A stretch of DNA of 64,000 nt. Origin: Humisphaera borealis. GTDB lineage: Bacteria > Planctomycetota > Phycisphaerae > Tepidisphaerales > Tepidisphaeraceae. The position numbers and the translations under genes are program-made. Under the pieces are notes generated by a model. That model searched no databases, was not told the origin of the DNA, and saw only the letters and a list, made by a program, of their open reading frames with translations. This document shows positions 55,150-63,535 of this stretch, one piece after another (within the stretch, counting starts at the first letter, position 1; every line of letters starts with the position of its first letter). The DNA lies in contig NZ_CP063458.1 in NCBI RefSeq assembly GCF_015169395.1, positions 930,001 to 994,000 on the forward strand, read 5' to 3'.

Positions 55150-56109
55150 CTAGTCCTTCTTCGCGTCTTTCGCAGGACCGTCCTTTGCGGGCTCGTCACG
55201 CAGCGGCACCTTGAGCTCGTCGAGCGCCTTCTCGCGGCGCTGCTCCATCTCCTTCAACTGCTTCTGCTGCACGTCCTGCTGTTTCGCCCGCAGCTGCTCG
55301 ATCTGCTCGATAATCTTCGCCCTGTGCTCGGCGGGAATGTTGGGGTCTTCCTGCAGCTTCTCCAGCACCTTCTCCATCGCCTTCACCTGCGCTTCGGCGA
55401 CCTTCTGTTCAACCTGAACACCGCCGGCGAAACCCCGGGGATTTCCGCCGTTGATGAAGACCTGGCCCTGAAATCCGGCATTGCCCCCCAGCTGGATGGT
55501 GAACGCGCCGCCCGGCCCGCCGTTGTTGTACTTCTCGTAAAGCGCGAACGCCTCCGGGTTTTCCTTCTTCAGCTCGTCGGCGTCCTTGGCTCTGTAGGTT
55601 TCGGTGACGGGCTTGTCGTCTTCAACGCCGGTCACGTCGAGGACGATGCCCTCGGGCCCCTGGCGGATCTTGATCTTGTAGCCGTTGTCGTCGACATCGA
55701 CATTCCGCTGCCCGTTCACCATCGACACGCTGACGCTCTGGCGATGGGCGTTGCCGTCCTTCGCCGGGGCGGCGGGGGGGAGACGACGCTCGGCCTTGCG
55801 GATCAGGCTGCGCACCCGGGCGCGAACCTCGGGGTCGTCGGCGTCCTTCGATTGCTTGAGTGTCGGCACGGCCGACTTGCCCAGCTCCAGCAGCTTCTTC
55901 GAAGCCGCTTCGCGTATTGCCGGTTCACCGCTCCCGAGCTGGTCGATCAGCGCCACCACGGCCGGGTCCACCGGCTGCGGCTTTTCCGCTGCCGGCTGCA
56001 CGTCCGGCGCCGGGGCGGCAGGGGCCTTGTCCACGTCTGCCGCCCGCACCCCGGCGGTCGCGAGGCCCAGGAGTGTGAAACCCGTCAACGCCAATCGAAA
56101 CGTGCGCAT
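55150..56109 (-). CDS. Secreted HEAT-like/charged protein ending at an in-frame amber codon
   Basis: 319 residues from the ATG at 56109, with AAGGA six bases upstream. Signal peptide MRTFRLALTGFTLLGLATAG. Residues 40-120 resemble a HEAT/ARM-like helical pair (VVALIDQLGSGEPAIREAAS, VPTLKQSKDADDPEVRARVR), the middle is a beta-rich part (QSVSVSMVNGQRNVDVDDN), and the end is a long charged helix (HRAKIIEQIEQLRAKQQDVQ) with the tail DEPAKDGPAKDAKKD. The TAG stop at 55150-55152 is followed in the same frame by 34 more codons of the same composition. See the separate entry. Confidence 0.75.
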   Translation of the reverse strand: MRTFRLALTGFTLLGLATAGVRAADVDKAPAAPAPDVQPAAEKPQPVDPAVVALIDQLGSGEPAIREAASKKLLELGKSAVPTLKQSKDADDPEVRARVRSLIRKAERRLPPAAPAKDGNAHRQSVSVSMVNGQRNVDVDDNGYKIKIRQGPEGIVLDVTGVEDDKPVTETYRAKDADELKKENPEAFALYEKYNNGGPGGAFTIQLGGNAGFQGQVFINGGNPRGFAGGVQVEQKVAEAQVKAMEKVLEKLQEDPNIPAEHRAKIIEQIEQLRAKQQDVQQKQLKEMEQRREKALDELKVPLRDEPAKDGPAKDAKKD

Positions 56110-56402
56110 GTTCGTTCCTTTCTGATCTAGATATTCGGGAGCACTGCCGATCGGCAATGCCGTGCCATCTAGGACGCTTCCCGACGCAATTTCCAACAGC
56201 GCCATGCAATTGATTGCCCGAGGCACACAGCGTCGCGATCGCAGCCGGCCGGCGCGGCGGAATGGGTCTCGATTCGGTGGCCAGATTTAATAGGATTCTG
56301 ACCGAAATCCTGATGGCCTATCGACAAAAGCGACGCTAGTGTACCACGCCCGGTCGCGGAGCGGCCGGCATTCTCAGTGAAGCCCCTCGGCACGGAGCCC
56401 AA

Positions 56403-58574
56403 TTGCAGTTCCAGAACCGGTCGCAGACGACCGCCCTTCAACCCACAGTCGAGCAACTGGAATCGCGGCGGCTTTGCGCCGTGAATCCCACCGTGGTGGA
56501 CGTCGCGGTCTACTACACGCCCGCCGCCCGCAACAGCGTCGGCGGGGTCGAGAACCTTTCGCATCGTCTCGATCGCGCGATCGCCGATACCAACGTCATC
56601 CTCGCCAACAGCCGCATCGACGCGACCGTCCGCCTCGTCTGGTTCGGCGAGACCTCGTACAAGGAATCCGGCACCCTCGCGACCGATCTCGGCCGGCTGC
56701 AGAACCCTGCCGACGGATACCTCGATGCGGTGCATGCCCAACGCACCAGCCGCGGGGCCGACCTGGTTCATCTGCTGGTCGCCGACGGCGACGACGGCGG
56801 CCGGGCCTACCAGTTGGACGACCCCTCCAAGTCCTGGTCGGAGTTCGGTTTCGCCGTCTCGCAGGCACGCTATACCAATATCGAGTACATCTTCGCCCAC
56901 GAGACCATGCACAACAGCGGTGCCGGTCACGATGACACCGACACCGGCAAACGCCAGATCCCTTACGCTTACGGCCTGGGCGTCAAGACCGGCACGCAGA
57001 CCGTTCACACCCTGATGGGACCGGGCACCCGACTGCCGTACCTGTCGAGTCCGGACCTGAGCTGGCGTGGCCAGCCCCTCGGTATCGCGGCGGGTTCGAC
57101 GCAGGCGGCGCGTCTCGGACACGCGGCCGACAACGCCCGCGTGGTTCGCGAGTTCCTGCCCCGCGTCGCCGCTCACCGCTCCACCTTCGTCACCGACGCC
57201 ACGCCGCCCGCCGCCCGCCTGATACAGTCCTGGGTCGATAGCTCCGGCAAAACACTCAGCATCCAGGTGGCACTGGCCGACGATTCGGCGATCAACGTCA
57301 GCACGCTCGGCAACACCGACCTGCGAATCACCGGGCCCAACGGCTTCAGCAAGGCCGCCACCTTTGCCGCCGTCGATCGCGCCACCAACGGGTCGCAGCG
57401 ACTCGCCCGCTACAAGGTAGACCTGACCGGCTACCCCGCCGACCCCGCGCTCTATACCGCCACCCTCAACAGCGGGCAGATCGCCGACATTGGCGGTCGC
57501 ACGGTCGCCGGGGGCACGCTCGGGCTTTCAGGGGGCGTTACCCGCTTCGGCGACCGCGCGGGGCCCAATCTGCAGACGTCCCTCGAACTGGGCGCCGTCG
57601 ACGGCATGAGCCGCGTCATCACCGACGGCATCGGCGACGTCGATCCCCTCAACTTCTACCGGTTCTCGCTCAAGACCGCCGGCACGATCACTGCCCGCCT
57701 CGCCGGCCTCTCCGACAACGCGAACCTCTTCCTGGTGAAGGACACCGACGCCAACGGCGAAGTCGATTCCGGCGAAATGCTGGCATCGAGCACCAACGCC
57801 GGCACGTCGGTCGAGCAGGTCAGCCGGTCGCTGTCGGCGGGGGTGTATTACCTCTGGGTCACGCCCGCCGGCGGGGCGGTCACGAATTACACCCTGTCGC
57901 TCAAGGCAACAGCCGCTGGTCCGGGGTCGCCCCCCAGCCAACCCCCGCCCACGGTCAATGGCAGCATCCGCGGGCTCGCCTGGCGCGACAACAATGCCAA
58001 CGGCGTGCAGGACAGCTGGGAAATCGGCCTGTCCGGGTGGTCCGTGTATGCCGACGTCAACGGCAACGGCGTCTACGACTCGGCCGACGCCCGCGCGACG
58101 ACCGATTCGACCGGTGCCTACACGCTGACCAGCCTGCCGCCCGCAAACTACACCGTTCGTTCGATCGATCAGTCCGGCTATCGCCGAACCACACCGGCTT
58201 CGACCAGCGTCGCCGTCGCGGCGGGGCAGTCGGTTATTGGCATCAACTTCGGGCATACGCCTCGCGTGCTAATCAGCGGCGTCGTCTACACCGACACCAA
58301 CCGCAATCAGGTCCGCGACGCCGCCGAAACCGGGCAGGGGGGCTGGACCGTCTATCGCGATGCCAACAATAACAGTCGGTTCGACGCCGGCGAATCCGCC
58401 TCGGTCACCGATGCCTCCGGCTACTGGTCCATCAAAGACGCACTGCCCGGAACGTTCGTCGTGCGACTGATCGCCCGCCCCGGCTACAGCAGTGCCCCCG
58501 GCGGCTGGACGCTCGACCTCACGTCCGGACAAACATCCACCGGAAGAAACTTCGGCGTTCGAGCCGGGGCCTGA
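56403..58574 (+). CDS. Secreted metzincin-type metalloprotease with PPC and SdrD-B-like domains
   Basis: 723 residues from a TTG with GGAG nine bases upstream; no ATG is suitably placed. The N-terminus carries the export-type motif VEQLESRRLCA. The protease domain (about 30-240) has the zinc site HETMHNSGAGHD, i.e. HExxHxxGxxHD of the metzincin clan, and a downstream Met-turn candidate HTLMGPG. Then follow an Ig-like region (about 258-380), a PPC domain (about 400-505, LNFYRFSLKTAGTITARLAG) and two SdrD-B-type repeats (LAWRDNNANGVQDSWEIGLS, VVYTDTNRNQVRDAAETGQG) with Ca2+-binding character. It is probably an extracellular protease. Confidence 0.85.
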   Translation: MQFQNRSQTTALQPTVEQLESRRLCAVNPTVVDVAVYYTPAARNSVGGVENLSHRLDRAIADTNVILANSRIDATVRLVWFGETSYKESGTLATDLGRLQNPADGYLDAVHAQRTSRGADLVHLLVADGDDGGRAYQLDDPSKSWSEFGFAVSQARYTNIEYIFAHETMHNSGAGHDDTDTGKRQIPYAYGLGVKTGTQTVHTLMGPGTRLPYLSSPDLSWRGQPLGIAAGSTQAARLGHAADNARVVREFLPRVAAHRSTFVTDATPPAARLIQSWVDSSGKTLSIQVALADDSAINVSTLGNTDLRITGPNGFSKAATFAAVDRATNGSQRLARYKVDLTGYPADPALYTATLNSGQIADIGGRTVAGGTLGLSGGVTRFGDRAGPNLQTSLELGAVDGMSRVITDGIGDVDPLNFYRFSLKTAGTITARLAGLSDNANLFLVKDTDANGEVDSGEMLASSTNAGTSVEQVSRSLSAGVYYLWVTPAGGAVTNYTLSLKATAAGPGSPPSQPPPTVNGSIRGLAWRDNNANGVQDSWEIGLSGWSVYADVNGNGVYDSADARATTDSTGAYTLTSLPPANYTVRSIDQSGYRRTTPASTSVAVAAGQSVIGINFGHTPRVLISGVVYTDTNRNQVRDAAETGQGGWTVYRDANNNSRFDAGESASVTDASGYWSIKDALPGTFVVRLIARPGYSSAPGGWTLDLTSGQTSTGRNFGVRAGA

Positions 58575-58585
58575 CGGGCGACCCG

Positions 58586-58888
58586 GAGAACACGAAGGCG
58601 CGAAGGCACGAAGAAGGCACGAAGAAAAAGCCAGGCTTTGTCTGAAAACCTGATTGGTGTGCCATGCCCACGCCTGGATATCACTTTTGAATCGAGAGAG
58701 GCTCTGCCGCGTGGGCATGCGATCACGCGGAACTGTGTCGCCCGCACATGCCCACGCGGGGGACAGTTCTAGAGGTCCAATGCCGCAGCCCGGCGTGGGC
58801 ATGGCACACCACTTTTCAGACAGAGCCTGACAAAGAGGGGTGCCCGGGCCTTCGCGACCTCTTCGCGGCTTCGCGCCTTCGTGTTCTC
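58586..58888. repeat. Nested inverted repeats; outer arms of the ACACGAAGG family
   Basis: GAGAACACGAAGGCGCGAAG (58586-58605) is the exact reverse complement of CTTCGCGCCTTCGTGTTCTC (58869-58888). They enclose the four-core element and fill most of the 348-bp gap between two genes. Confidence 0.85.
58657..58810. repeat. Four-core palindromic element, copy 2
   Basis: Core octamers GCCCACGC (58666), GCGTGGGC (58709), GCCCACGC (58750) and GCGTGGGC (58793) alternate in orientation. Start-to-start spacing is 43, 41 and 43 nt. Outer units are GTGTGCCATGCCCACGCC and its complement, and the pairing extends outward, with two small gaps, to AGGCTTTGTCTGAAAA (58633-58648). Copy 1 is at 36183-36330. Confidence 0.9.
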
Positions 58889-58922
58889 TTCACTTCGGAC
58901 TGCCGGCAACGCGACTCGCGCA

Positions 58923-60227
58923 TCAATCTGCTTGCCGATTCCGCCCTGTCTTGCCGGTCTTTGGTTCGCGGCGAAAAGTGCCGAACGAACCCGCGACGCC
59001 ATTGCCGAACGAACCCGACGCAAGGGTACTGAAGGCACCCATCGCCCGCGTCCCTTCCCGCCCCGACAAGTCTGTTTTGTCCGCCCGGTCTGTTTTCCCC
59101 ACCACGTCTGTTTTCCCCGCCACCTCTGTTTTGCCGAACGAACCCGGCGCGAGCGTCCGTGTCGAACCCGGCTCCGGCAATCCGGCTTCCGCCCGACCCT
59201 CGCCCCGCGCCGGTTTAGCGGTCGCACCGCAGGTGCACTCCGACCGCACCCCCTTCGATGTGCCGACGGATGACGACGCACCGCCCGATTCCGCTTCACA
59301 AACGTTGGGTGTCACCTCACAAACCTCGGCAGGCGACTGCTCGCGTGCGGCTGTACCCCGGCCGTGGGGATTGAGCCCCTGCAACAGCCGAAGTTCGCGC
59401 AGGCAGGCCCGCAGCGATCGTTCCAACCGGGTTTCGTAGCGTTGCACGCGGTCGAACACGCCGTCGTCCGCCGCGCCGATCAGTTCATAGATCAGGTCGC
59501 CGAGCGCGCCCAGTTCCAGGTCCGGGTCGCCACGGGCTTCGCGCCGGCCGCCGTGGATTTGCGCTTCGATGACCGGAATGCGCCGCAGTTTCCACGCCAT
59601 CTCCGCGGCCCGCTCGGCGAGATTTTTCTGCACCGTTCCGACGGCGTGCAGCTCGCGCCGGTAGTCGTCCACAAACGCCTCGTACTCGGCCGGGTCTTCG
59701 TCCGGCGTCAGCAGGCCGCGGGCACAAAGCCCGTGTCGCAGCGCGTTCAGCCGGGACTGCGCCTTGCCTTCGTCGGTGACCGGCCCGCGCGACTTGGCGC
59801 CGTTCACCTTCGCCTGCTCGGACCGCGACAGCCGAGGCGAAGCGACCGGCGGCGTAGCGACCGGCGGCGGGGCGTCGGACGGTGGGGCGGTGAGCGGCGG
59901 GGCGGCGACTGCTGGAGCGGTGACTGGCGAGGCGGTGACTGGTGGCGGCGCAGCGGCAGTGGTGCCGGCCGGAGGCGGGGCGGACATGCCGGTCGCAACG
60001 GCCCCACCGGCCGGAGCGCTCGCAGCGGCACCGGCCTGCCCCGCCACGCGTAGCTTCACGGGCTTCACACCCGCCACCGGCAGGGCCGTCGTACACCCCG
60101 GCCAGTGCCGCCGGGCTTCAGGCGGCAGGGCCGAAAGAATCGCGGCGAGCTGCGACTCGGAAAACGACGATGGACCCGCCGCGAACGCCGCGCACGAACC
60201 GTTCGAGGACGCAAAAGTAACAGACAT
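58923..60227 (-). CDS. NGAKSRGP-motif protein with low-complexity flanks
   Basis: 434 residues; the ATG at 60227 has AAGGAG nine bases upstream. After an Ala/Pro-rich linker (VTASPVTAPAVAAPPL) comes the signature AKVNGAKSRGPVTDEGKAQSRLNALRHGLCA, known from many planctomycete and acidobacterial hypothetical proteins, and a helical body (EYEAFVDDYRRELHAVGTVQ, AAEMAWKLRRIPVIEAQIHG). The C-terminus repeats a GKTE/GKTD unit (GKTEVAGKTDVVGKTD) and SFG..VAGSFG units. A dispersed repeat (59213-59240) is translated here as SECTCGATAK. The function is unknown; the NGAKSRGP core looks like a nucleic-acid-binding region, which is inference. Confidence 0.7.
   Translation of the reverse strand: MSVTFASSNGSCAAFAAGPSSFSESQLAAILSALPPEARRHWPGCTTALPVAGVKPVKLRVAGQAGAAASAPAGGAVATGMSAPPPAGTTAAAPPPVTASPVTAPAVAAPPLTAPPSDAPPPVATPPVASPRLSRSEQAKVNGAKSRGPVTDEGKAQSRLNALRHGLCARGLLTPDEDPAEYEAFVDDYRRELHAVGTVQKNLAERAAEMAWKLRRIPVIEAQIHGGRREARGDPDLELGALGDLIYELIGAADDGVFDRVQRYETRLERSLRACLRELRLLQGLNPHGRGTAAREQSPAEVCEVTPNVCEAESGGASSSVGTSKGVRSECTCGATAKPARGEGRAEAGLPEPGSTRTLAPGSFGKTEVAGKTDVVGKTDRADKTDLSGREGTRAMGAFSTLASGSFGNGVAGSFGTFRREPKTGKTGRNRQAD
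59213..59240 (+). repeat. TTAGCGGTCGCACCGC repeat inside a coding region
   Basis: Identical over 28 bp to the copy at 39846-39873. It lies in the coding strand's complement of the NGAKSRGP protein and is read as SECTCGATAK without disturbing the frame. Confidence 0.85.
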
Positions 60228-60479
60228 GGGAGTCTCCTTTCCCCGCCGACGTGCGGCGGGCCTGGTTGCCATGTTTGTATTTTGTACGGTATGCGGAAAT
60301 TGTCCAGAAGAATCCGGGTTCGCGGTGCCCTTTTCGGTCCGACCAGCCAGCAGATGAACGCCAAGACGCCAAAGCGCCAAGAATCCCAATGCCGCCTCTG
60401 ATCGTCCTTGGCTTCTCCGCGGCTTGGCGTTCATCTCATTCTTCGGCCCGACCGCATAGGTCTCCGGAATACCATGGTG

Positions 60480-60770
60480 TCAGCGCGAAGTTCCACACTC
60501 AGGGCAGCGGACTGGTGACGCTCGCATGTCGTACCCGCAGGTGAGGCAGAGTCCTTGTTCGCGGCGAAGCGTGCGAATCTCATCCGGCGTACGGACTCTC
60601 CACCGGCGGACGTATGAATTGATGATCGAGTAGAGCAAGAGCAGCGGGCGGCGACGGAGGAGACGGCAACTCGGCCTTTTGCATGCAACCCCGGTATGCC
60701 AATGCCAGAAGCAGGAGAGTGGTCCGCATATCGCGGGATTCTTCCGGAGGTCGCGAGCGGGCGGGAACAT
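60480..60770 (-). pseudogene. Zinc-ribbon protein remnant fused to a duplicated P460 5' end
   Basis: The last ~45 codons read SYVRRWRVRTPDEIRTLRRE, then CLTCGYDMRASPVRCPECGT. This is the C-terminal zinc ribbon (CxxCGYDxR...RCPECG) of a planctomycete family whose intact member starts at 60833. Upstream of codon ~45 the DNA is a copy of the start of the cytochrome P460 gene in another frame (60643-60814). That copy still begins MRTTLLLLALAYRGCMQKAE but its frame runs out after about 45 codons. So both the ribbon gene and the P460 copy are truncated at this junction. Confidence 0.65.
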
Positions 60771-60814
60771 CTCAGTGGCGGCAGTTGGTGGGGTTGTTTG
60801 AGTGAACTTCCCGC
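60643..60814. repeat. Left half of split duplication (copy B)
   Basis: It matches 62142-62313 at a constant offset of 1499, with scattered substitutions. It spans the P460 lipoprotein start and its upstream DNA (ATCGCGGGATTCT, then GCGGGCGGGAACATCTCAGT). The match stops at CTTCCCGC (60814). The adjacent sequence of the intact copy continues at 61458. Confidence 0.85.
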
Positions 60815-60832
60815 AGGGTATGCTATCGAGCG

Positions 60833-61459
60833 ATGCTTCGCCGCTTGTTCATGTTCCTGTCGGCGCTTTCCGTGGTAGTTTGCCTGGCAACGTCCGCGAT
60901 GTGGCTAAGGAGTTACGGCCACAAAGATTCGGTCTCAATGTGGCCAACACCGTTCCGCGGCGTGTGCGTTACATCTTGGGAAGGACAAATCCTGTGGAAG
61001 GGCAGGACAGAGGCATTCAATGCTTACCATCCACGACGCGAGTCGGAAGTTGCGACTATTCCGTACGCAAATCTCGGCGACGACACCTTGATGGTCGACG
61101 TGTTCCTATCGGAGAACAGTATTCGTGAGTGGGAATTCTTCGATAGAAGCCGGTCCGGTTTTCTCTCCAAGTTGGGGATCGATTGGGCCAGCGCTGAGCG
61201 TAATCATCCCGGGATGGGAATCCCGGACTGGGACCGGCGCTACTGGGTTTGGTATGCCGCGACTCGGCACCAGACGTTGGTCGTGGTGACTTCAATCCTT
61301 CCGATGGCATGGTTCATCGGCGTGTGGCGCAGGCGGCGATTGCGATCGCGGATCGGTCTCTGTCCGACCTGCAGCTACGATTTGCGTGCCTCGCCCGAAC
61401 GGTGTCCGGAGTGCGGGACGACGGTCGGCGGGAAGGGCATCTGCAGGGGTGGGCGATGA
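60833..61459 (+). CDS. Two-helix membrane protein with C-terminal zinc ribbon
   Basis: 208 residues. An N-terminal membrane helix (LFMFLSALSVVVCLATSAMW) leads to an extracytoplasmic domain (VSMWPTPFRGVCVTSWEGQI, DWDRRYWVWYAATRHQTLVV) and a second helix (TLVVVTSILPMAWFIGVW), followed by basic residues and a cytosolic ribbon GLCPTCSYDLRASPERCPEC with four Cys for zinc. This layout is a common planctomycete family of unknown function. The CDS coincides almost exactly with a 643-bp segment (60815-61457) that interrupts a duplicated block. Confidence 0.75.
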   Translation: MLRRLFMFLSALSVVVCLATSAMWLRSYGHKDSVSMWPTPFRGVCVTSWEGQILWKGRTEAFNAYHPRRESEVATIPYANLGDDTLMVDVFLSENSIREWEFFDRSRSGFLSKLGIDWASAERNHPGMGIPDWDRRYWVWYAATRHQTLVVVTSILPMAWFIGVWRRRRLRSRIGLCPTCSYDLRASPERCPECGTTVGGKGICRGGR

Positions 61460-61571
61460 AATTGCGACCTCGCTGATGGGGTTGAGCCGGGCGCACGGGG
61501 CTCCGGCGTACCGGCGACCCTTGGCACAATCATTGACCTAAACATCGTCGGTTTTCGACCCCGGCGGGGTC
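61458..61571. repeat. Right half of split duplication (copy B)
   Basis: GAAATTGCGACCTCGCTGAT and on matches 62314-62427 at a constant offset of 856, with a few substitutions, as far as CGACCCCGGCGG. In copy A the two halves are contiguous. Confidence 0.85.
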
Positions 61572-61581
61572 ATAGCGATTA

Positions 61582-61608
61582 GCCGGGGGTCGCGCAGCGC
61601 ACCCCCGG
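61582..61608. repeat. GC-rich hairpin downstream of the P460 gene
   Basis: CCGGGGGT (61583-61590) and ACCCCCGG (61601-61608) pair around CGCGCAGCGC. It is 48 bp after the P460 stop on the minus strand. No T-run follows, so it could be a REP-type palindrome or a weak terminator. Confidence 0.5.
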
Positions 61609-61655
61609 TGTGGTGCGATAATGCCGACGACCCTGGAAGGGTCGCAGCCCCGCGG

Positions 61656-62228
61656 CTACCGATTGGCCCACCAAGTCCCGAAAATATGGTCTCGCGTCGC
61701 CCCGCCGGCGTGGCATCGAACGCACGTGGCGATGCGTCCCGACTCGACCTTGTCCGATCCTTTTGCGACGTAGAAATACTCCCAGTCGCCGCCGGCGGGG
61801 TCGTAGCCGGCGGGCCGCTTGATCATCCCGCCGAGGCCGGCGTGCTCCCAACCGGGGTCGGCAGGGCCCTTGCCGGCCGGGCCGTCGGCCGCGAGTTTCT
61901 CCTTCACGACGACCGATCCCACAGGGTACGCGGCCGCCGATACGTCGTACGCCTTGGCCGCGCCTTCGTTCATGTAGACGCGGATCGCGTGGTTGGCACG
62001 GGAGTCTGGAACGACAAATGTAGACGAGTCGCAGTTCACCACGATTGGTGAGATCCTTTTCGATGGGGTCATGAGGGTCATGTGCCCCATCGTTTGGTAT
62101 TCGCGGGCGACCACTCGGGCGTCGGGCTGCGGCGTGGATTGAGCGGGCGGCGACGGAGGAGACGGCCGCTCGGCCTTTTGCATACAACCCGGCGACGCCA
62201 ATGCCAGAAGCAGGAGAGTGGTCCGCAT
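61656..62228 (-). CDS. Cytochrome P460-like c-type lipoprotein
   Basis: 190 residues. The lipobox LALASPGC puts the mature Cys at position 15. The body has the P460 layout: REYQTMGHMTLMTPSKRISP, IRVYMNEGAAKAYDVSAAAY, YPVGSVVVKEKLAADGP, WEYFYVAKGSD, and the haem motif CVRCHAG near the C-terminus. P460 proteins oxidise hydroxylamine or bind nitric oxide; many planctomycete members have no demonstrated activity. The protein should be lipid-anchored in the periplasm. Its 5' end is duplicated 1.5 kb away. Confidence 0.85.
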   Translation of the reverse strand: MRTTLLLLALASPGCMQKAERPSPPSPPAQSTPQPDARVVAREYQTMGHMTLMTPSKRISPIVVNCDSSTFVVPDSRANHAIRVYMNEGAAKAYDVSAAAYPVGSVVVKEKLAADGPAGKGPADPGWEHAGLGGMIKRPAGYDPAGGDWEYFYVAKGSDKVESGRIATCVRCHAGGATRDHIFGTWWANR

Positions 62229-62427
62229 ATCGCGGGATTCTACCGGACATGGCGAGCGGGCGGGAACATCTCAGTGTCGGCAGTTGGTGGGGTTGGTCGG
62301 GTGAGCTTCCCGCGAAATTGCGACCTCGCTGATGGGGTTGAGCCGGGCGCACGGGTCTCCGGAGTACCGGCGACCCGTGGCACCAACATTGACCTAAACG
62401 TCGTCCGTTTTCGACCCCGGCGGCGTC
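62142..62427. repeat. Intact duplication block (copy A)
   Basis: This contiguous block holds the P460 start, its promoter region and about 110 bp further upstream. Its two halves match 60643-60814 and 61458-61571 and join at CTTCCCGC/GAAATTG. Confidence 0.85.
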
Positions 62428-62737
62428 ACGGGGACTCGCCGCGTTGAGCCGCAAGTGCCATTTGGACGTCGGCAGGTTGGACGAAACCAAGCCTCATGAT
62501 CACTTCGCCCATCAAGCCGCCGTGCTTTCTTTGATACACCAACGCCATGACGACTTGCTCGCGTGAGACTTTGCCCATCCTGACCAGCACGCGTCCCAGC
62601 GGACGACCCTTGAGCTGGTCGGGCGTCGAAATGTCGGATGAGACCGCGGGCCTTCCGAGAAGACTCCGGCCGGGTGATGGCCGGATGCCGACCGGGTTGT
62701 CGGGATTGACGGGGTATTGGATGCGTTCCCAGAACAT
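62426..62737 (-). CDS. Small protein with GspE/MshE N-terminal-like motifs
   Basis: 103 residues from the ATG at 62737. LKGRPLGRVLVRMGKVSREQ, VVMALVYQRKHGGLMGEVIM and LGFVQPADVQMALAAQRGE form the repeated LG-x-LVRxGKVxxxQVxxAL pattern of the N-terminal (MshEN/T2SSE_N) domain of type II secretion and pilus ATPases. Such modules bind c-di-GMP in MshE. Here the domain is free-standing, with a 35-residue N-terminal leader. c-di-GMP binding is inference. Confidence 0.7.
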   Translation of the reverse strand: MFWERIQYPVNPDNPVGIRPSPGRSLLGRPAVSSDISTPDQLKGRPLGRVLVRMGKVSREQVVMALVYQRKHGGLMGEVIMRLGFVQPADVQMALAAQRGESP

Positions 62738-62864
62738 TGCTGCTGGATTGTAGCGATGATTCGAGTCTGAATGCCCTACTCGATTCCGCCCTGGTCGAAC
62801 TTAACATAACATGGATTATCGGACGTGGCAGGGGGATTTGATCCGGGAAAAGGGGGCTTCGGCG

Positions 62865-63344
62865 TCATCCGCTGATCGGCCCTGGCCATTGCAGATTCCA
62901 GCCGGTCTGCGTCAAAAACTCTCGCACCTTCCGACCCGTGAACAACTTGTACTCAATGTTGATCCCCACCTCGCCCGCACGCAGCCAGAGCAGATTGCTG
63001 AATCGCGGATGCACGATGACGTCGATCGCCGGGCGGCCCACCTTCACGACCATTCCGTAGTCTGACGGCTTGGTCACCGGCCAGTCAGGGTGCTCTCGGA
63101 TTTCGCTCGGAAGCGAAGCGTAGTTCGACGCAGTTCGCTTTTCTTCGAAGACGGCCGCCAGTTCAAAAACACCGATAATGAGGTCCAGCACACCGTTCGA
63201 TGTAGTGCCTGTGCCACCCGGCAGGCTTGTATCGATGGTTGCATAACCCAGCAGATAGATTGCGTCGGCCGAGGCAATTACCAGACCCTTCCCCGGTACA
63301 CCCTTGAAGGCGTAGTTCTTCCCGATCGCCATGAACTTCTTCAC
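62865..63344 (-). CDS. Conserved-looking small protein, unknown function
   Basis: 159 residues from a GTG with AAAGGTG eight bases upstream; an ATG four codons later is the alternative. No signal peptide is clear. Segments such as YAFKGVPGKGLVIASADAIY, IIGVFELAAVFEEKRTASNY, YGMVVKVGRPAIDVIVHPRF and LLWLRAGEVGINIEYKLFTG alternate strands and helices, like a PH-like or YcxB-type fold. I do not recognise a named family. It is divergent from the binding-protein gene at 63536. Confidence 0.6.
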   Translation of the reverse strand: MKKFMAIGKNYAFKGVPGKGLVIASADAIYLLGYATIDTSLPGGTGTTSNGVLDLIIGVFELAAVFEEKRTASNYASLPSEIREHPDWPVTKPSDYGMVVKVGRPAIDVIVHPRFSNLLWLRAGEVGINIEYKLFTGRKVREFLTQTGWNLQWPGPISG

Positions 63345-63535
63345 GCTGCACCTTTAAGCTGGATATCCCCGTCAATCCGGATGCCTGTCGAAGATAACCG
63401 CGGGTTGACATCGCACCAAACAGAATCGGAACGAGCCGCGCGGGGCGGGATGAGCCAATTTCCCCCGCTTGTCGCCGCTGCAATTCCCGTTACCCTCTCC
63501 AGACCACCCGCCGCCGCCCGCTGGAGTCTGAAATC

